Part shown: piece after piece, positions 7,922 through 15,935 of the stretch
How the letters are laid out: each line of letters opens with the position of its first letter
Numbering within the stretch: position 1 is the stretch's first letter
Source of the DNA: Oerskovia merdavium
GTDB taxonomy: Bacteria; Actinomycetota; Actinomycetes; Actinomycetales; Cellulomonadaceae
Reading direction: 5' to 3'
DNA length: 42,780 nt
NCBI RefSeq assembly: GCF_014836755.1
Contig: NZ_JACSQF010000011.1
Span: 129,230-172,009 of the forward strand
Program-made: the position numbers and the translations under genes
Notes under the pieces: model-generated
Told to the model about the DNA's origin: nothing
Seen by the model: only the letters and a program-made list of their open reading frames with translations
The model's database searches: none

Positions 7922-8680
7922 CTACGAGCAGGCGGGCACGGGTGCGAAGGCCGAGGTGTCGTCGAGCATCGACCGCAGCGTCGAGACCGGGACGAGCAGC
8001 GAGGCGTTGCTCGACTTCGCGTACACGACGCCGATCACCTCGCCGTCCGCGTTGAGCGCCGCGGAGCCCGAGCTGCCGGGCTCGACCTGCGCGTCGGTCA
8101 CGAGGACCTCGCCGAGGTTCGAGTGCAGCGGGTCCGTGGTGGTGCCCACGACCGTGCCCTGCGTGACCGTGAGCTGCCCGCCCTCGGGGTACCCCACGAC
8201 CGTCACGGCCTCGCCCTGGACCGGGTCCGCCGCGGCGAGGGTCGGGGCCGAGGGCAGGTCGTCGCTCGTGCGGACGATCGCGAGGTCCGCGAGACCCGCC
8301 GCGCTGGCGGTCTCGACCTTGATGTCGCGCCCGTCGTACGTCAGCACCTGGAGCGACTTGGAGCCCTCCACGACGTGCTTGTTCGTGATGAGCGTGCGGT
8401 CGTCGAGCGCGAACCCCGACCCGGTCGAGAGCGACGAGCACCCGACGTTGCGGATGCGCACGGCCATGCGCTTGACCGCGTCGAACCCGTCCGGGGAGAG
8501 GTTCTCCGAGCCCACGGGCTCGGCCTGCTGGGCGAAGCTGGGCACGACCGAGCTGGGCATGGGCTCGGGCAGCTCGGGCAGCACCCCGCAGCCCGTGACC
8601 AGGGCCGCGAGCAGCGGGACGCCCGCGAGCAGCGCGGCCGGTCGCCGCGGACGGCGCCGCCCGTCGGTCGTCGGCCTCAC
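7922..8680 (-). CDS. Trypsin-like serine protease lipoprotein
   Basis: A 252-aa exported S1-type protease, apparently without a PDZ domain. The signal is basic RRRPRR, a hydrophobic stretch, then lipobox LVTGC with Cys31, predicting a lipid-anchored extracytoplasmic enzyme. The triad is His in ITNKHVVEG, Asp in LADLAIVRT and Ser in VEPGSSGSAALN. The GTG at 8680 overlaps the stop of the upstream coiled-coil gene (GTGA), and a signal peptide follows at once, so this start is preferred to the longer frame to 8731. Together with the upstream membrane protein it suggests an envelope stress or quality-control role; the substrate is unknown. Confidence 0.9.
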   Translation of the reverse strand: MRPTTDGRRRPRRPAALLAGVPLLAALVTGCGVLPELPEPMPSSVVPSFAQQAEPVGSENLSPDGFDAVKRMAVRIRNVGCSSLSTGSGFALDDRTLITNKHVVEGSKSLQVLTYDGRDIKVETASAAGLADLAIVRTSDDLPSAPTLAAADPVQGEAVTVVGYPEGGQLTVTQGTVVGTTTDPLHSNLGEVLVTDAQVEPGSSGSAALNADGEVIGVVYAKSSNASLLVPVSTLRSMLDDTSAFAPVPACS

Positions 8681-9468
8681 TTGTTGAGCTCCTTCTGGAG
8701 CTCGGTGTTCGCGTCGGTCGCGGCCTTGCACAGCCCGTCGACCTGGGTAGCGAACTGGGCGAGGTCGTCGGGGTTGTAGGCGTCACGGTTGTTGAGGTAG
8801 CCGATGAGCTCGTCCTGCGCCGTGGTGCACTGCCCGAGGGCGGCGGCGACCGTGCCGGCGGCCTCGGAGATGCGGGCCTGGTAGTCGAGGTACTGCTGCG
8901 AGGCCACGTTCTCGTCGCCGAGCTGCGCCTTCTCGTTCGCGAGCTCGGTGATGCGCTCCTGCGTGGTCGCGAGCTGCGTGCGGGCCGACTCGAGCTCGGT
9001 GTTGGCGCCGTCGAGGTCGGCCGTGAGCTGGGCGACGTCCTCGCCCAGCCCCCGCGCCTCGGACTCCCACTGCGCGCTGCGGTCCTGCCAGCTCAGCGTC
9101 GTGACCAGGAGGTACGCGCCGACGCCGAGCGACGCGAGCAGCGCGAGGCTCAGGACCACGATCGCGACGGTCTTGCCGCGCCCCGGGCGTTGGCCCTTCG
9201 TGCTGCCCGACGGGGTGCCGCCGGTGGGGCTCGCAGAGCCCGCACCGGGCAGCGTGGCCGCTGCCTGGTAGGCGGACATCTGCGGGGAGACGTCGTCAGA
9301 GGCCCAGGGGTGTGCCGGCGCCGGGGTCTGCGCCTGCGCCGGTGGGACACCGGGAGGTGCGGGCGGGGGAGGGGTCGCCTGACCGCCGGGCGGGGGCACG
9401 ACGCCGTGGCCCCCGTGCGCGCTGGACGGCGGGGGAGGCGTCGGCTGCCCGCCCGACGGGGTGCTCAA
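8677..9468 (-). CDS. Single-pass membrane protein with extracytoplasmic coiled coil
   Basis: A 263-aa protein. The cytosolic N-terminal half (1-115) is Pro/Gly/Ala-rich and low in complexity; a transmembrane helix follows (TVAIVVLSLALLASLGVGAYLLV), then a long heptad-like coiled coil (EDVAQLTADLDGANTELESARTQL...ITELANEKAQL) and a C-terminal domain with two cysteines (QCTTAQDEL and GLCKAATD) that could form a disulfide. The start is TTG at 9468, overlapping the DUF1844 stop as TTGA; no ATG or GTG fits before the conserved-looking part. Coupling with the protease gene suggests the two act together. Family not recognised. Confidence 0.82.
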   Translation of the reverse strand: MSTPSGGQPTPPPPSSAHGGHGVVPPPGGQATPPPPAPPGVPPAQAQTPAPAHPWASDDVSPQMSAYQAAATLPGAGSASPTGGTPSGSTKGQRPGRGKTVAIVVLSLALLASLGVGAYLLVTTLSWQDRSAQWESEARGLGEDVAQLTADLDGANTELESARTQLATTQERITELANEKAQLGDENVASQQYLDYQARISEAAGTVAAALGQCTTAQDELIGYLNNRDAYNPDDLAQFATQVDGLCKAATDANTELQKELNK

Positions 9469-9818
9469 CTGACCGCGCCCGTGTACTTCTCGCCCGGGCC
9501 CTCGCCGAGGGCGTCGGGGTAGACCGAGGCCTCGCGGAACGCGAGCTGGAGCGTGCGGAGGCCGTCGCGCAGCGAGCGTGCGTGCTGGTTGCCGATGTCC
9601 GGGGCGGACGCGGTCACGAGGGCCGCGAGCGCGTTGATGAGCTTGCGCGCCTCGTCGAGGTCCAGGTGACCCTTCTCGGCGGCGTCCTCGGCCAGGCCGC
9701 ACTTGACGGCCGCGGCGCTCATGAGGTGGACCGCGGCCGAGGTGATGACCTCGACGGCCGCGACGTCCGCGATGTCCCGGGTGGCGTCCTGGGTGGTGGG
9801 GTCGTTCTCGGTTGTCAT
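9465..9818 (-). CDS. DUF1844 family protein
   Basis: A 117-aa helical, acidic cytosolic protein. The stretch IADVAAVEVITSAAVHLMSAAAVKCGL followed by DLDEARKLINALAALV matches the DUF1844 pattern. Members of this family are typically encoded close to infC in actinobacteria, as here; function unknown. The ATG at 9818 has AAGGA upstream; the frame is open to 10229 but the added part is low-complexity Arg/Pro sequence. It is the first gene of the minus-strand operon continuing to the coiled-coil protein, protease and GerW-like protein. Confidence 0.88.
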   Translation of the reverse strand: MTTENDPTTQDATRDIADVAAVEVITSAAVHLMSAAAVKCGLAEDAAEKGHLDLDEARKLINALAALVTASAPDIGNQHARSLRDGLRTLQLAFREASVYPDALGEGPGEKYTGAVS

Positions 9819-10010
9819 GGCTCCATCCTTCCAGAGCATGGGCTGTGCGGGGACCCCGGGCGGACCGTCGCCGGCCCGGGCCCGGCCCAGGGGGACACGC
9901 GCGGTCGAGGCGGGCTGCGCCGTCGGGCCTCGCGCGCCTCGCGACAGGAATAGTGTGCCAAGCGCTGACCTGGAAGGTGCTCGCCACGGCGGGCGGGCGG
10001 CGGCCGCACG

Positions 10011-10049
10011 CCCGGAGGCCGGGCCCGCTGAGCGGACCCGGCCTCCGGG
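10011..10049 (-). terminator. Hairpin terminator after katA
   Basis: A perfect 13-bp stem (CCCGGAGGCCGGG, 10011-10023, with 10037-10049) is extended internally by CCGC-TGA-GCGG. It lies about 50 nt past the katA stop on the minus strand and upstream of the DUF1844 operon, so it separates the two units. Confidence 0.75.
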
Positions 10050-10101
10050 GTGGTGCACAGGGCTCCTGCCCGACGACGTCGCGCCGGTCAGGGGACCCGC
10101 G

Positions 10102-11604
10102 TCAGGAGTGCGCGGGCTCCGACGTGACGCCGTCCTCGTCCGCAGCGAGCGGAGCGGCCTCGAGGGCGCTGCGCAGGGCCGCCCCGAGGTTCGCGTCCAC
10201 GTTCGTCCAGTACTGGATCGCGCGCTCACGGATCACAGGGCTCTGGACACCGCCGACGGCACCCGTGATGGTCTCGAGGAAGCGAGCCTTGGCCGCGTCG
10301 TCGAACACCTCGCGGTAGAGCGTGCCGGCCTGGCCGAAGTCGTCGTCCTCGGCGTGCAGCGTCGCCGCGGCCCGCGTCAGCTCACCGTCCGACTCCCAGG
10401 AGCCGACCCCGGCGCGCGCCTCGTCGGCCACGGGGCCGCCCAGGCTGTTGGGGGCGTAGACCGGCGTCGAGGGGGAGTTGAACCCGTGACGCTGGGCGCC
10501 GTCCTGCGAGTAGTTGTGCACCGGCGCGGCGTGCGGGGCGTTGACCGGGATCTGGTTGTAGTTGGTGCCCACGCGGTAGCGCTGCGCGTCCGGGTAGGAG
10601 AACACGCGGGCCATGAGCATCTTGTCGGGGCTGATGTCGATGCCCGGGACCGTGTTGGCGGGCGAGAACGCCGCCTGCTCGATCTCCGCGAAGAAGTTCT
10701 GCGGGTTGCGGTTGAGCGTGTGCGTCCCGACCTTGATGAGCGGGTAGTCGGCGTGCGGCCAGACCTTCGTCAGGTCGAACGGGTTGAAGCGGTACGTCTT
10801 GGCGTCCTCGTACGGCATGACCTGGACGTGCAGGTCCCACGACGGGAAGTTGCCGGCCTCGATGGCCTCGTACAGGTCGCGACGGTAGTAGTCGGCGTCG
10901 GCGCCCGCGATGAGCTCGGCCTCCGAGCCCTCCATCTCGACGTTGCCCTGGTTCGACGTGAAGTGGTACTTGACCCAGAAGCGCTCGCCCGCCGCGTTGA
11001 TCCACTGGTAGGTGTGCGAGCCGAAGCCCGGCATCTCGCGCCACGAGCGCGGCAGGCCACGGTCACCCATGAGGTAGGTCACCTGGTGCGCGGACTCGGG
11101 GGACAGGGTCCAGAAGTCCCACTGCATGTCGGCGTCGCGCAGACCCGAGCCCGGCAGGCGCTTCTGCGAGTGGATGAAGTCCGGGAACTTGATGCCGTCC
11201 CGGATGAAGAAGACGGGGGTGTTGTTGCCGACGATGTCGTAGTTGCCCTCGGTCGTGTAGAACTTCACCGAGAAGCCGCGCACGTCGCGCCAGGTATCGG
11301 GGGAGCCCTGCTCGCCCGCGACGCTCGAGAAGCGCTGGAGGGTCTCGGTCCGCGCGCCCGGCTGGAACACGGCCGCACGCGTGTAGGCCGAGACGTCCTC
11401 GGTCACGACGAACTCGCCGAACGCGCCGCCGCCCTTGGCGTGGACGATGCGCTCCGGGATGCGCTCGCGGTTGAACTGCGCGAGCTTCTCGACCAGGTAG
11501 CGGTCGTGCAGCGCGGTCGCGCCGTCCGCCCCGGAGGTCAGGGAGTGGGCGTCGCTCGGGACGGGGGTGCCCGTCTGCGTGGTGGTGAAGGGGGTGTTCG
11601 TCAT
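10102..11604 (-). CDS. katA: Monofunctional haem catalase
   Basis: A 500-aa clade-3-size catalase that disproportionates hydrogen peroxide. The essential distal His55 ([14 protein letters not shown]), Asn128 ([13 protein letters not shown]) and the proximal haem ligand Tyr337 ([12 protein letters not shown]) are present. The ATG at 11604 has AAGGAG six nt upstream. It lies 122 bp downstream of a fur-family gene in the same direction, an arrangement known for peroxide-sensing Fur/CatR-catalase pairs, so co-transcription and peroxide induction are likely. A strong terminator follows the stop. Confidence 0.97.
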   Translation of the reverse strand: MTNTPFTTTQTGTPVPSDAHSLTSGADGATALHDRYLVEKLAQFNRERIPERIVHAKGGGAFGEFVVTEDVSAYTRAAVFQPGARTETLQRFSSVAGEQGSPDTWRDVRGFSVKFYTTEGNYDIVGNNTPVFFIRDGIKFPDFIHSQKRLPGSGLRDADMQWDFWTLSPESAHQVTYLMGDRGLPRSWREMPGFGSHTYQWINAAGERFWVKYHFTSNQGNVEMEGSEAELIAGADADYYRRDLYEAIEAGNFPSWDLHVQVMPYEDAKTYRFNPFDLTKVWPHADYPLIKVGTHTLNRNPQNFFAEIEQAAFSPANTVPGIDISPDKMLMARVFSYPDAQRYRVGTNYNQIPVNAPHAAPVHNYSQDGAQRHGFNSPSTPVYAPNSLGGPVADEARAGVGSWESDGELTRAAATLHAEDDDFGQAGTLYREVFDDAAKARFLETITGAVGGVQSPVIRERAIQYWTNVDANLGAALRSALEAAPLAADEDGVTSEPAHS

Positions 11605-11726
11605 CGTCTTCTCCTTCAGGTGAGGGGCTCTGGGCCCGGTGCCTGCTCGTGGGTAGGGGGCGGTAGGGACAGGTGCTCCGGGGAGCGCTGGGGGGGCTCG
11701 GGGTGGCCGTGGTGCGGTGGCGGGCG

Positions 11727-12161
11727 TCAGGCCGCGCAGTCGGGGCACAGGCCCCAGTACGTGACCTCGGCCGTGTCGATCGTGAAGCCGTTGTTCCCGC
11801 TCGGCGTCAGGCAGGGTGCGTGACCGACCGCGCAGTCGATGTCGGCGACCGCACCGCACGAGCGGCACACGACGTGGTGGTGGTTGTCGCCCAGCCTGCG
11901 CTCGTAGCGCGCCGGGTGGCCCGCCGGCGCGATCCGCCGGAGCAGACCGTGGTCCGTGAGCGCGTTCAGGACGTCGTAGACCGCCTGGACGGACACCGAC
12001 CCGAGGGCCTCGCGGGTGGCCCGCAGGACGTCGTCCGCGTCGGCGTGCTGCTGCCGGGTCACGACGTCGAGCACCGCCAGACGGGCAGCCGTGACGCGGA
12101 GCCCGCTGTCGCGGAGCTCGGTCTCGTGGTCCGCGGGGCGGAGCGTCTTGTCGATCGGCAC
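11727..12161 (-). CDS. Fur-family regulator, probably peroxide-responsive (CatR/PerR/FurA-like)
   Basis: A 144-aa metalloregulator. The winged-helix DNA-binding domain covers about residues 15-85 ([14 protein letters not shown]...[20 protein letters not shown]). The dimerisation/metal domain has [14 protein letters not shown] and a C-terminal CPDC, giving the two CxxC pairs of the structural zinc site. The GTG at 12161 has no RBS and sits 7 nt after a -10 box (TAGAGT), so it is probably leaderless. A TGGAA-TAG-TTCCA palindrome overlaps the -35 region, consistent with autoregulation. Assignment to peroxide sensing rests on linkage to katA. Confidence 0.9.
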   Translation of the reverse strand: MPIDKTLRPADHETELRDSGLRVTAARLAVLDVVTRQQHADADDVLRATREALGSVSVQAVYDVLNALTDHGLLRRIAPAGHPARYERRLGDNHHHVVCRSCGAVADIDCAVGHAPCLTPSGNNGFTIDTAEVTYWGLCPDCAA

Positions 12162-12167
12162 GGTACT

Positions 12168-12197
12168 ACTCTAACCACACTTTCTGGAATAGTTCCA
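12168..12197 (-). promoter_or_regulatory. fur promoter with Fur/PerR-type operator
   Basis: On the minus strand the -10 TAGAGT (12173-12168) ends 7 nt before the GTG start codon, giving a leaderless transcript. A perfect 5-3-5 palindrome TGGAA-TAG-TTCCA (12185-12197) covers the -35 zone. It resembles the AGAATnATTCT/GGAATnATTCC boxes of actinobacterial CatR/FurA regulators. Repressor binding here would block RNA polymerase. Inferred from sequence only. Confidence 0.6.
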
Positions 12198-12329
12198 ACA
12201 ATGGAGGATGTCCAGTGCGTGTCGTCGACGTGAACGCTCGTCGCGCCCCGCGGGGCGGCGCGGATCGTGGGTGGGTCGGGCGGGCCGGGCATCCGCCCTG
12301 CGGTGACGAAGGCTCCGGCCGGTGCGTGC

Positions 12330-12615
12330 TATTGTTGGTCGCTGACCGACCCGTAGGTTCTTGTCGAGGCTCCAGCAGGCGCTTCGAGAGACGTACGGGT
12401 GCGCAAAGTGGATTCCATCCCACCTGAGCTTCAACTGCTGACGATCGTCACGACAGAGGCCGGGTCTCGGTCCGGAGCGTCGCCGTTCTTCACGGTGACG
12501 CGACGGTGTGTTCGTCGCACCCGCGACGACCCGATCGATGGCCTCCTCCCTGCGCTCTGGGACGGGGGCCTTTCCCGTTCCTGGTGGTCTACCGACGACT
12601 TCCTAGGAGCATCAC
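12330..12615 (+). promoter_or_regulatory. infC promoter candidate and long structured leader
   Basis: The 454-nt gap between fur and infC holds no credible gene. A -10-like TATTGT lies at 12330-12335 with a poor -35, giving a leader of about 275 nt. Within it GCGACG (12500-12505) can pair with CGTCGC (12513-12518), and that same CGTCGC can instead pair with GCGACG at 12523-12528, so two exclusive hairpins are possible. A further ACGGG/CCCGT hairpin lies near 12562. AGGAG at 12605-12609 is the infC ribosome site. Long regulated infC leaders are known in other bacteria; regulation here is inferred. Confidence 0.4.
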
Positions 12616-13620
12616 ATCAGCGAGCCTCGCATCAACGATCGGATCCGTGTCCCCGAGGTCCGACTTGTCGGCCCAGGTGGGGAGCAGGTCGGCGTCGTCC
12701 GCATTGAGGTCGCCCTGAGCCTTGCCCAGGACGCTGACCTCGACTTGGTGGAGGTCGCCCCCGACGCACGCCCGCCGGTGTGCAAGCTCATGGACTTCGG
12801 CAAGTTCAAGTACGAGTCGGACATGAAGGCCCGTGAGGCTCGCCGCAACCAGGCGAACACGGTCCTCAAGGAGATCCGTTTCCGTCTGAAGATCGACCCG
12901 CACGACTACGGCACCAAGAAGGGCCACGTCGAGCGCTTCCTCGCAGCGGGCGACAAGGTCAAGGTCATGATCATGTTCCGCGGCCGTGAGCAGTCGCGCC
13001 CGGAGATGGGTATCCGTCTCCTGCAGCGCCTCGCGGAGGACGTCGCGGAGCTCGGCTTCGTCGAGAGCGCGCCCAAGCAGGACGGGCGCAACATGATCAT
13101 GGTGCTCGGCCCGGTCAAGAAGAAGGCCGAAGCCAAGAACGAGCAGCGTCGTCGCGCCCAGGAGGCCGAGCCTCGTCAGACGAAGTCGGCCGCCAAGGCC
13201 GCCCCCGTCGAGGTCTCCGAGGAGCCCGCGGACGGCAACGACGTGCCTTTCGAGGTACAGGTCGCCGAGGCCGCAGAGATGGTCGCTTCCGCCGAGGCCG
13301 CTGCTGCGGTCAAGGCTGCCGCCGCTCCCGAGCCCGCACCGGCGCCCGTCGCCGAGGCCGCTCCCGCAGCAGCCCCCAAGGCAGCAGCGCCCCGCGCTTC
13401 TGCCCCCAAGGCCGCGCCTCGCACCTCGGCTCCCAAGGCTCCTGCAGCCCCCAGGACCGCTGCTCCGGCCGCACCGGCAGCCGCGCCCAAGCCCGTCTCG
13501 GCCCCCAAGCCGATCGCGGTGCCGAAGCCGGCCGCCATGCCCAAGCCTCCGGCCCCGCGGCCGGCAGCGCCCAAGCCCGGCACGGCTGCCAAGCCGAAGC
13601 CCGGCGGCAAGCCCAGCTGA
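12616..13620 (+). CDS. infC: Translation initiation factor IF-3 with ATC start and long Ala/Pro/Lys tail
   Basis: IF-3, 334 aa, binds the 30S subunit and polices start-codon choice. The N-domain (about 1-75) begins [19 protein letters not shown]; the C-domain (about 85-168) contains [29 protein letters not shown] and [13 protein letters not shown]. The start must be ATC at 12616: an in-frame TAG stands at 12604, AGGAG lies 6 nt before the ATC, and the next ATG, GTG or TTG codon is 43 codons further on, inside conserved sequence. A rare start codon is the known basis of IF-3 autoregulation in E. coli (AUU). Residues about 170-334 form a disordered Ala/Pro/Lys-rich extension, nearly doubling the usual length. 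Confidence 0.95.
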   Translation: MSEPRINDRIRVPEVRLVGPGGEQVGVVRIEVALSLAQDADLDLVEVAPDARPPVCKLMDFGKFKYESDMKAREARRNQANTVLKEIRFRLKIDPHDYGTKKGHVERFLAAGDKVKVMIMFRGREQSRPEMGIRLLQRLAEDVAELGFVESAPKQDGRNMIMVLGPVKKKAEAKNEQRRRAQEAEPRQTKSAAKAAPVEVSEEPADGNDVPFEVQVAEAAEMVASAEAAAAVKAAAAPEPAPAPVAEAAPAAAPKAAAPRASAPKAAPRTSAPKAPAAPRTAAPAAPAAAPKPVSAPKPIAVPKPAAMPKPPAPRPAAPKPGTAAKPKPGGKPS

Positions 13621-13711
13621 CCAACTGACACCGAGCCAGGCCCACCGGCCCCGGCCCGAACACGTCGGGTCCCTCCCGGGATCTCGACCAGACAAAGGAG
13701 AAACGGCAGCC

Positions 13712-13906
13712 ATGCCGAAGAACAAGACGCACTCCGGCGCCAAGAAGCGGTTCCGCATCACCGGCAGCGGCAAGGTCATGCGCGAGCAGGCCAACAAGCG
13801 CCACCTGCTCGAGCACAAGTCGAGCACGCGCACGCGTCGCCTGTCTGCTGACCAGGTCGTCGCCCCCGCAGACGTCAAGAAGATCAAGAAGCTGCTCGGT
13901 AAGTGA
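13712..13906 (+). CDS. rpmI: 50S ribosomal protein L35
   Basis: A 64-aa, very basic ribosomal protein of standard length, beginning [21 protein letters not shown] and ending [17 protein letters not shown] lies 11 nt before the ATG. It is the middle gene of the conserved infC-rpmI-rplT operon, with 91 nt to infC and 75 nt to rplT. Confidence 0.98.
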   Translation: MPKNKTHSGAKKRFRITGSGKVMREQANKRHLLEHKSSTRTRRLSADQVVAPADVKKIKKLLGK

Positions 13907-13981
13907 TCTGCCTGGTGGTCGCACCCCGGTGCTGATCATCGCTGAATCCCTACCTGAGCCCCGAACTGCAAGGAGCATCAC

Positions 13982-14368
13982 GTGGCACGCGTGAAGCGGG
14001 CGGTCAACGCCCAGAAGAAGCGCCGTACAACTCTCGAGCGCGCTGCGGGTTACCGCGGCCAGCGTTCGCGTCTCTACCGGAAGGCGAAGGAGCAGGTCAC
14101 CCACTCCCTCGTCTACTCCTACCGTGACCGCAAGGCGCGCAAGGGCGACTTCCGTCGTCTGTGGATCCAGCGCATCAACGCTGCGTCGCGCGCCCAGGGC
14201 CTGACGTACAACCGCCTCATCCAGGGCCTCAAGGCCGCTGGCATCGAGGTCGACCGTCGCGTGCTCGCGGACCTCGCGGTCAACGACGTGACCGTCTTCA
14301 ACGCGCTCGTCCAGGCCGCCAAGGACGCGCTGCCTGCTGACGTGAACGCCCCCAAGGCTGCTGCCTGA
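13982..14368 (+). CDS. rplT: 50S ribosomal protein L20
   Basis: A 128-aa ribosomal assembly protein that binds 23S rRNA. The N-terminus [20 protein letters not shown] and the motif [21 protein letters not shown] are characteristic; the C-terminal [10 protein letters not shown] is a short actinobacterial-style extension. The start is GTG with AAGGAG six nt upstream. In several bacteria L20 represses this operon by binding its mRNA; no clear L20-binding pseudoknot was identified here. Confidence 0.98.
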   Translation: MARVKRAVNAQKKRRTTLERAAGYRGQRSRLYRKAKEQVTHSLVYSYRDRKARKGDFRRLWIQRINAASRAQGLTYNRLIQGLKAAGIEVDRRVLADLAVNDVTVFNALVQAAKDALPADVNAPKAAA

Positions 14369-14406
14369 TCATCGAGCAGCGACTCTTCTCACCGGACGCC
14401 CGCACA

Positions 14407-15300
14407 GTGAACGATCTGTCCTCAGGTCGCCCCGTACCGTTCTCCCACCGCGTTCCCGAGGTCTGGAATCCTCGGAGCGACAGGGTCAAGGCGGTCCGGG
14501 CACTGTCCGGGCGTCCGGCGCGTCTGCGCCACCAGCAGTTCCTCGTCGAGGGACCGCAGGGGGTGCGCGAGGCCGTCCGGCACGGCGCGCACCTGGTGCG
14601 TGACGTGTACGTGACCCCGTCGGCGGCCGAACGCTACGCGGAGATCGTCGACGACGCCCTCGACCAGCGCCTGTACGTGCACCTCACGACGCCCGAGGCG
14701 TTCGAGGCCATGAGCCAGGACGCCCAGGGCATCCTGGCCGTGGTCCGGATCGAGCAGCTCACGCTCGACGACGTGCTCACGCGGCGCCCCCGGCTCGTCG
14801 CGGTCCTCGCGACCGTCCGCGACCCGGGCAACGCCGGGACGGTCGTCCGGGCGGCCGACGCCGCCGGGGCGGACCTGGTGGTGCTCGCAGGCGAGAGCGT
14901 CGACGTGCACAACCCCAAGGTCGTGCGCTCGACGGCGGGATCCCTGTTCCACCTCCCGGTCGTGACCGGTGCGGGTCTCGCGGAGACCGTCGACGCGCTG
15001 CGCGCCGCCGGGCTCACGGTCCTCGCAGCGGACGGCGGCGGCGACCACGACCTCGACGACCTCCTCGACGTGGCGGGCGCCGCGCCCACCGGCACGCCCG
15101 ACCTCGCCCGTCCCACCGCGTGGGTCTTCGGCAACGAGGCCTGGGGGCTGCCGCCCGAGGACCGCGAGCTGGCCGACGAGGTCGTGAGCGTCCCGCTCCG
15201 CGGCCTGGCCGAGTCGCTCAACCTCGCCACGGCCGCGACGGTGTGCCTCTACGCCTCGAGCAGGGCGCACCGACCGCGCACCACGGACGGGAACGCGTGA
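14407..15300 (+). CDS. SpoU/TrmH-family RNA 2'-O-ribose methyltransferase
   Basis: A 297-aa SAM-dependent SPOUT enzyme, probably rRNA-directed. The N-terminal substrate-binding domain is at about 35-125 (RHQQFLVEGPQGVREAVRHG). The three SpoU motifs are TVRDPGNAGTVVRAADAAGA, TAWVFGNEAWGLPPED and VPLRGLAESLNLATAATVCLY, which together form the knotted SAM site. The GTG start at 14407 lies 38 nt after rplT, and its position after rplT is common in Micrococcales. Its stop overlaps or abuts the next gene. The exact methylation site cannot be told from sequence. Confidence 0.92.
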   Translation: MNDLSSGRPVPFSHRVPEVWNPRSDRVKAVRALSGRPARLRHQQFLVEGPQGVREAVRHGAHLVRDVYVTPSAAERYAEIVDDALDQRLYVHLTTPEAFEAMSQDAQGILAVVRIEQLTLDDVLTRRPRLVAVLATVRDPGNAGTVVRAADAAGADLVVLAGESVDVHNPKVVRSTAGSLFHLPVVTGAGLAETVDALRAAGLTVLAADGGGDHDLDDLLDVAGAAPTGTPDLARPTAWVFGNEAWGLPPEDRELADEVVSVPLRGLAESLNLATAATVCLYASSRAHRPRTTDGNA

Positions 15301-15311
15301 GGGGACGGTCG

Positions 15312-15926
15312 GTGCGTCTCTTCGCCGCCCTGTATCCCTCGGACGAGGCCCTCGCCCACCTCGACCTCGCGCTGTCAGCGCTCGGTGCGGTCGCACCCGA
15401 CGACGGTCGACCCTCGGTCCGCTGGACGCCGCGCGACCTCATGCACCTGACGGTCGCGTTCTTCGGCGAGGTCGCGGACGGTGCGGTCGACGATCTGGGG
15501 CGTGCCCTCGACGAGGTCGCGGAGGCGACCGAGCCCCTGACGCTGCACCTGCGCGGGGCCGGGACGTTCGAGGACCGCATCCTGTTCGCGGGGGTGGGTG
15601 GCGACGCGGAGGCGCTCCGTCGCCTGAGCGCCGCGACCGCGGAAGCGGCCTCCGACGTCGGGCTGCGCCTCGACCGGCGACCGCGCCAGCGCGCCCACCT
15701 GACCGTGGCGCGTGCCTCCGGGCCGCGCAAGAACGGCCGGCGCAAGACCGACCCGCGCCCCACGGGGCCGGGCCTCGCCGAGCTGGCGCACGCTCTCGCG
15801 GTCTACGAGGGACCGCGCTTCACGGCCGACGAGCTGTGCCTGGTCGAGTCGACCCCCGGGGCGGGGCGCAGCGGCGGCCCGCTCTACGAGGTCGTGCGGA
15901 CGTCGCCGCTCGGCGTGCGTCGCTGA
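15312..15926 (+). CDS. thpR: RNA 2',3'-cyclic phosphodiesterase (ThpR, 2H superfamily)
   Basis: A 204-aa member of the LigT/ThpR 2H phosphoesterases, which open 2',3'-cyclic phosphates on RNA ends. The two catalytic HxT tetrapeptides are HLTVAFFG and HLTVARAS; the family N-terminus is RLFAALYPSDEAL. GTG at 15312 is chosen because GAGGGGA lies upstream at 6-nt spacing and the protein then begins at the conserved strand. A second possible GTG at 15297 would overlap the preceding stop (GTGA) and add five residues. A loop around RKNGRRKTDPRPTG is Lys/Arg-rich. It converges on a membrane-protein gene 9 nt away. Confidence 0.9.
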   Translation: MRLFAALYPSDEALAHLDLALSALGAVAPDDGRPSVRWTPRDLMHLTVAFFGEVADGAVDDLGRALDEVAEATEPLTLHLRGAGTFEDRILFAGVGGDAEALRRLSAATAEAASDVGLRLDRRPRQRAHLTVARASGPRKNGRRKTDPRPTGPGLAELAHALAVYEGPRFTADELCLVESTPGAGRSGGPLYEVVRTSPLGVRR

Positions 15927-15935
15927 CGAGCCGGG

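Noticed and set aside
12162-12615. Small open frames in the fur-infC gap
   Set aside because: Several frames exist on both strands, but none has an RBS with a plausible composition; the region is better read as promoter and leader.
12745-13620. infC starting at TTG 12745
   Set aside because: This would delete 43 conserved residues of the IF-3 N-domain; ATC 12616 has an ideal RBS.
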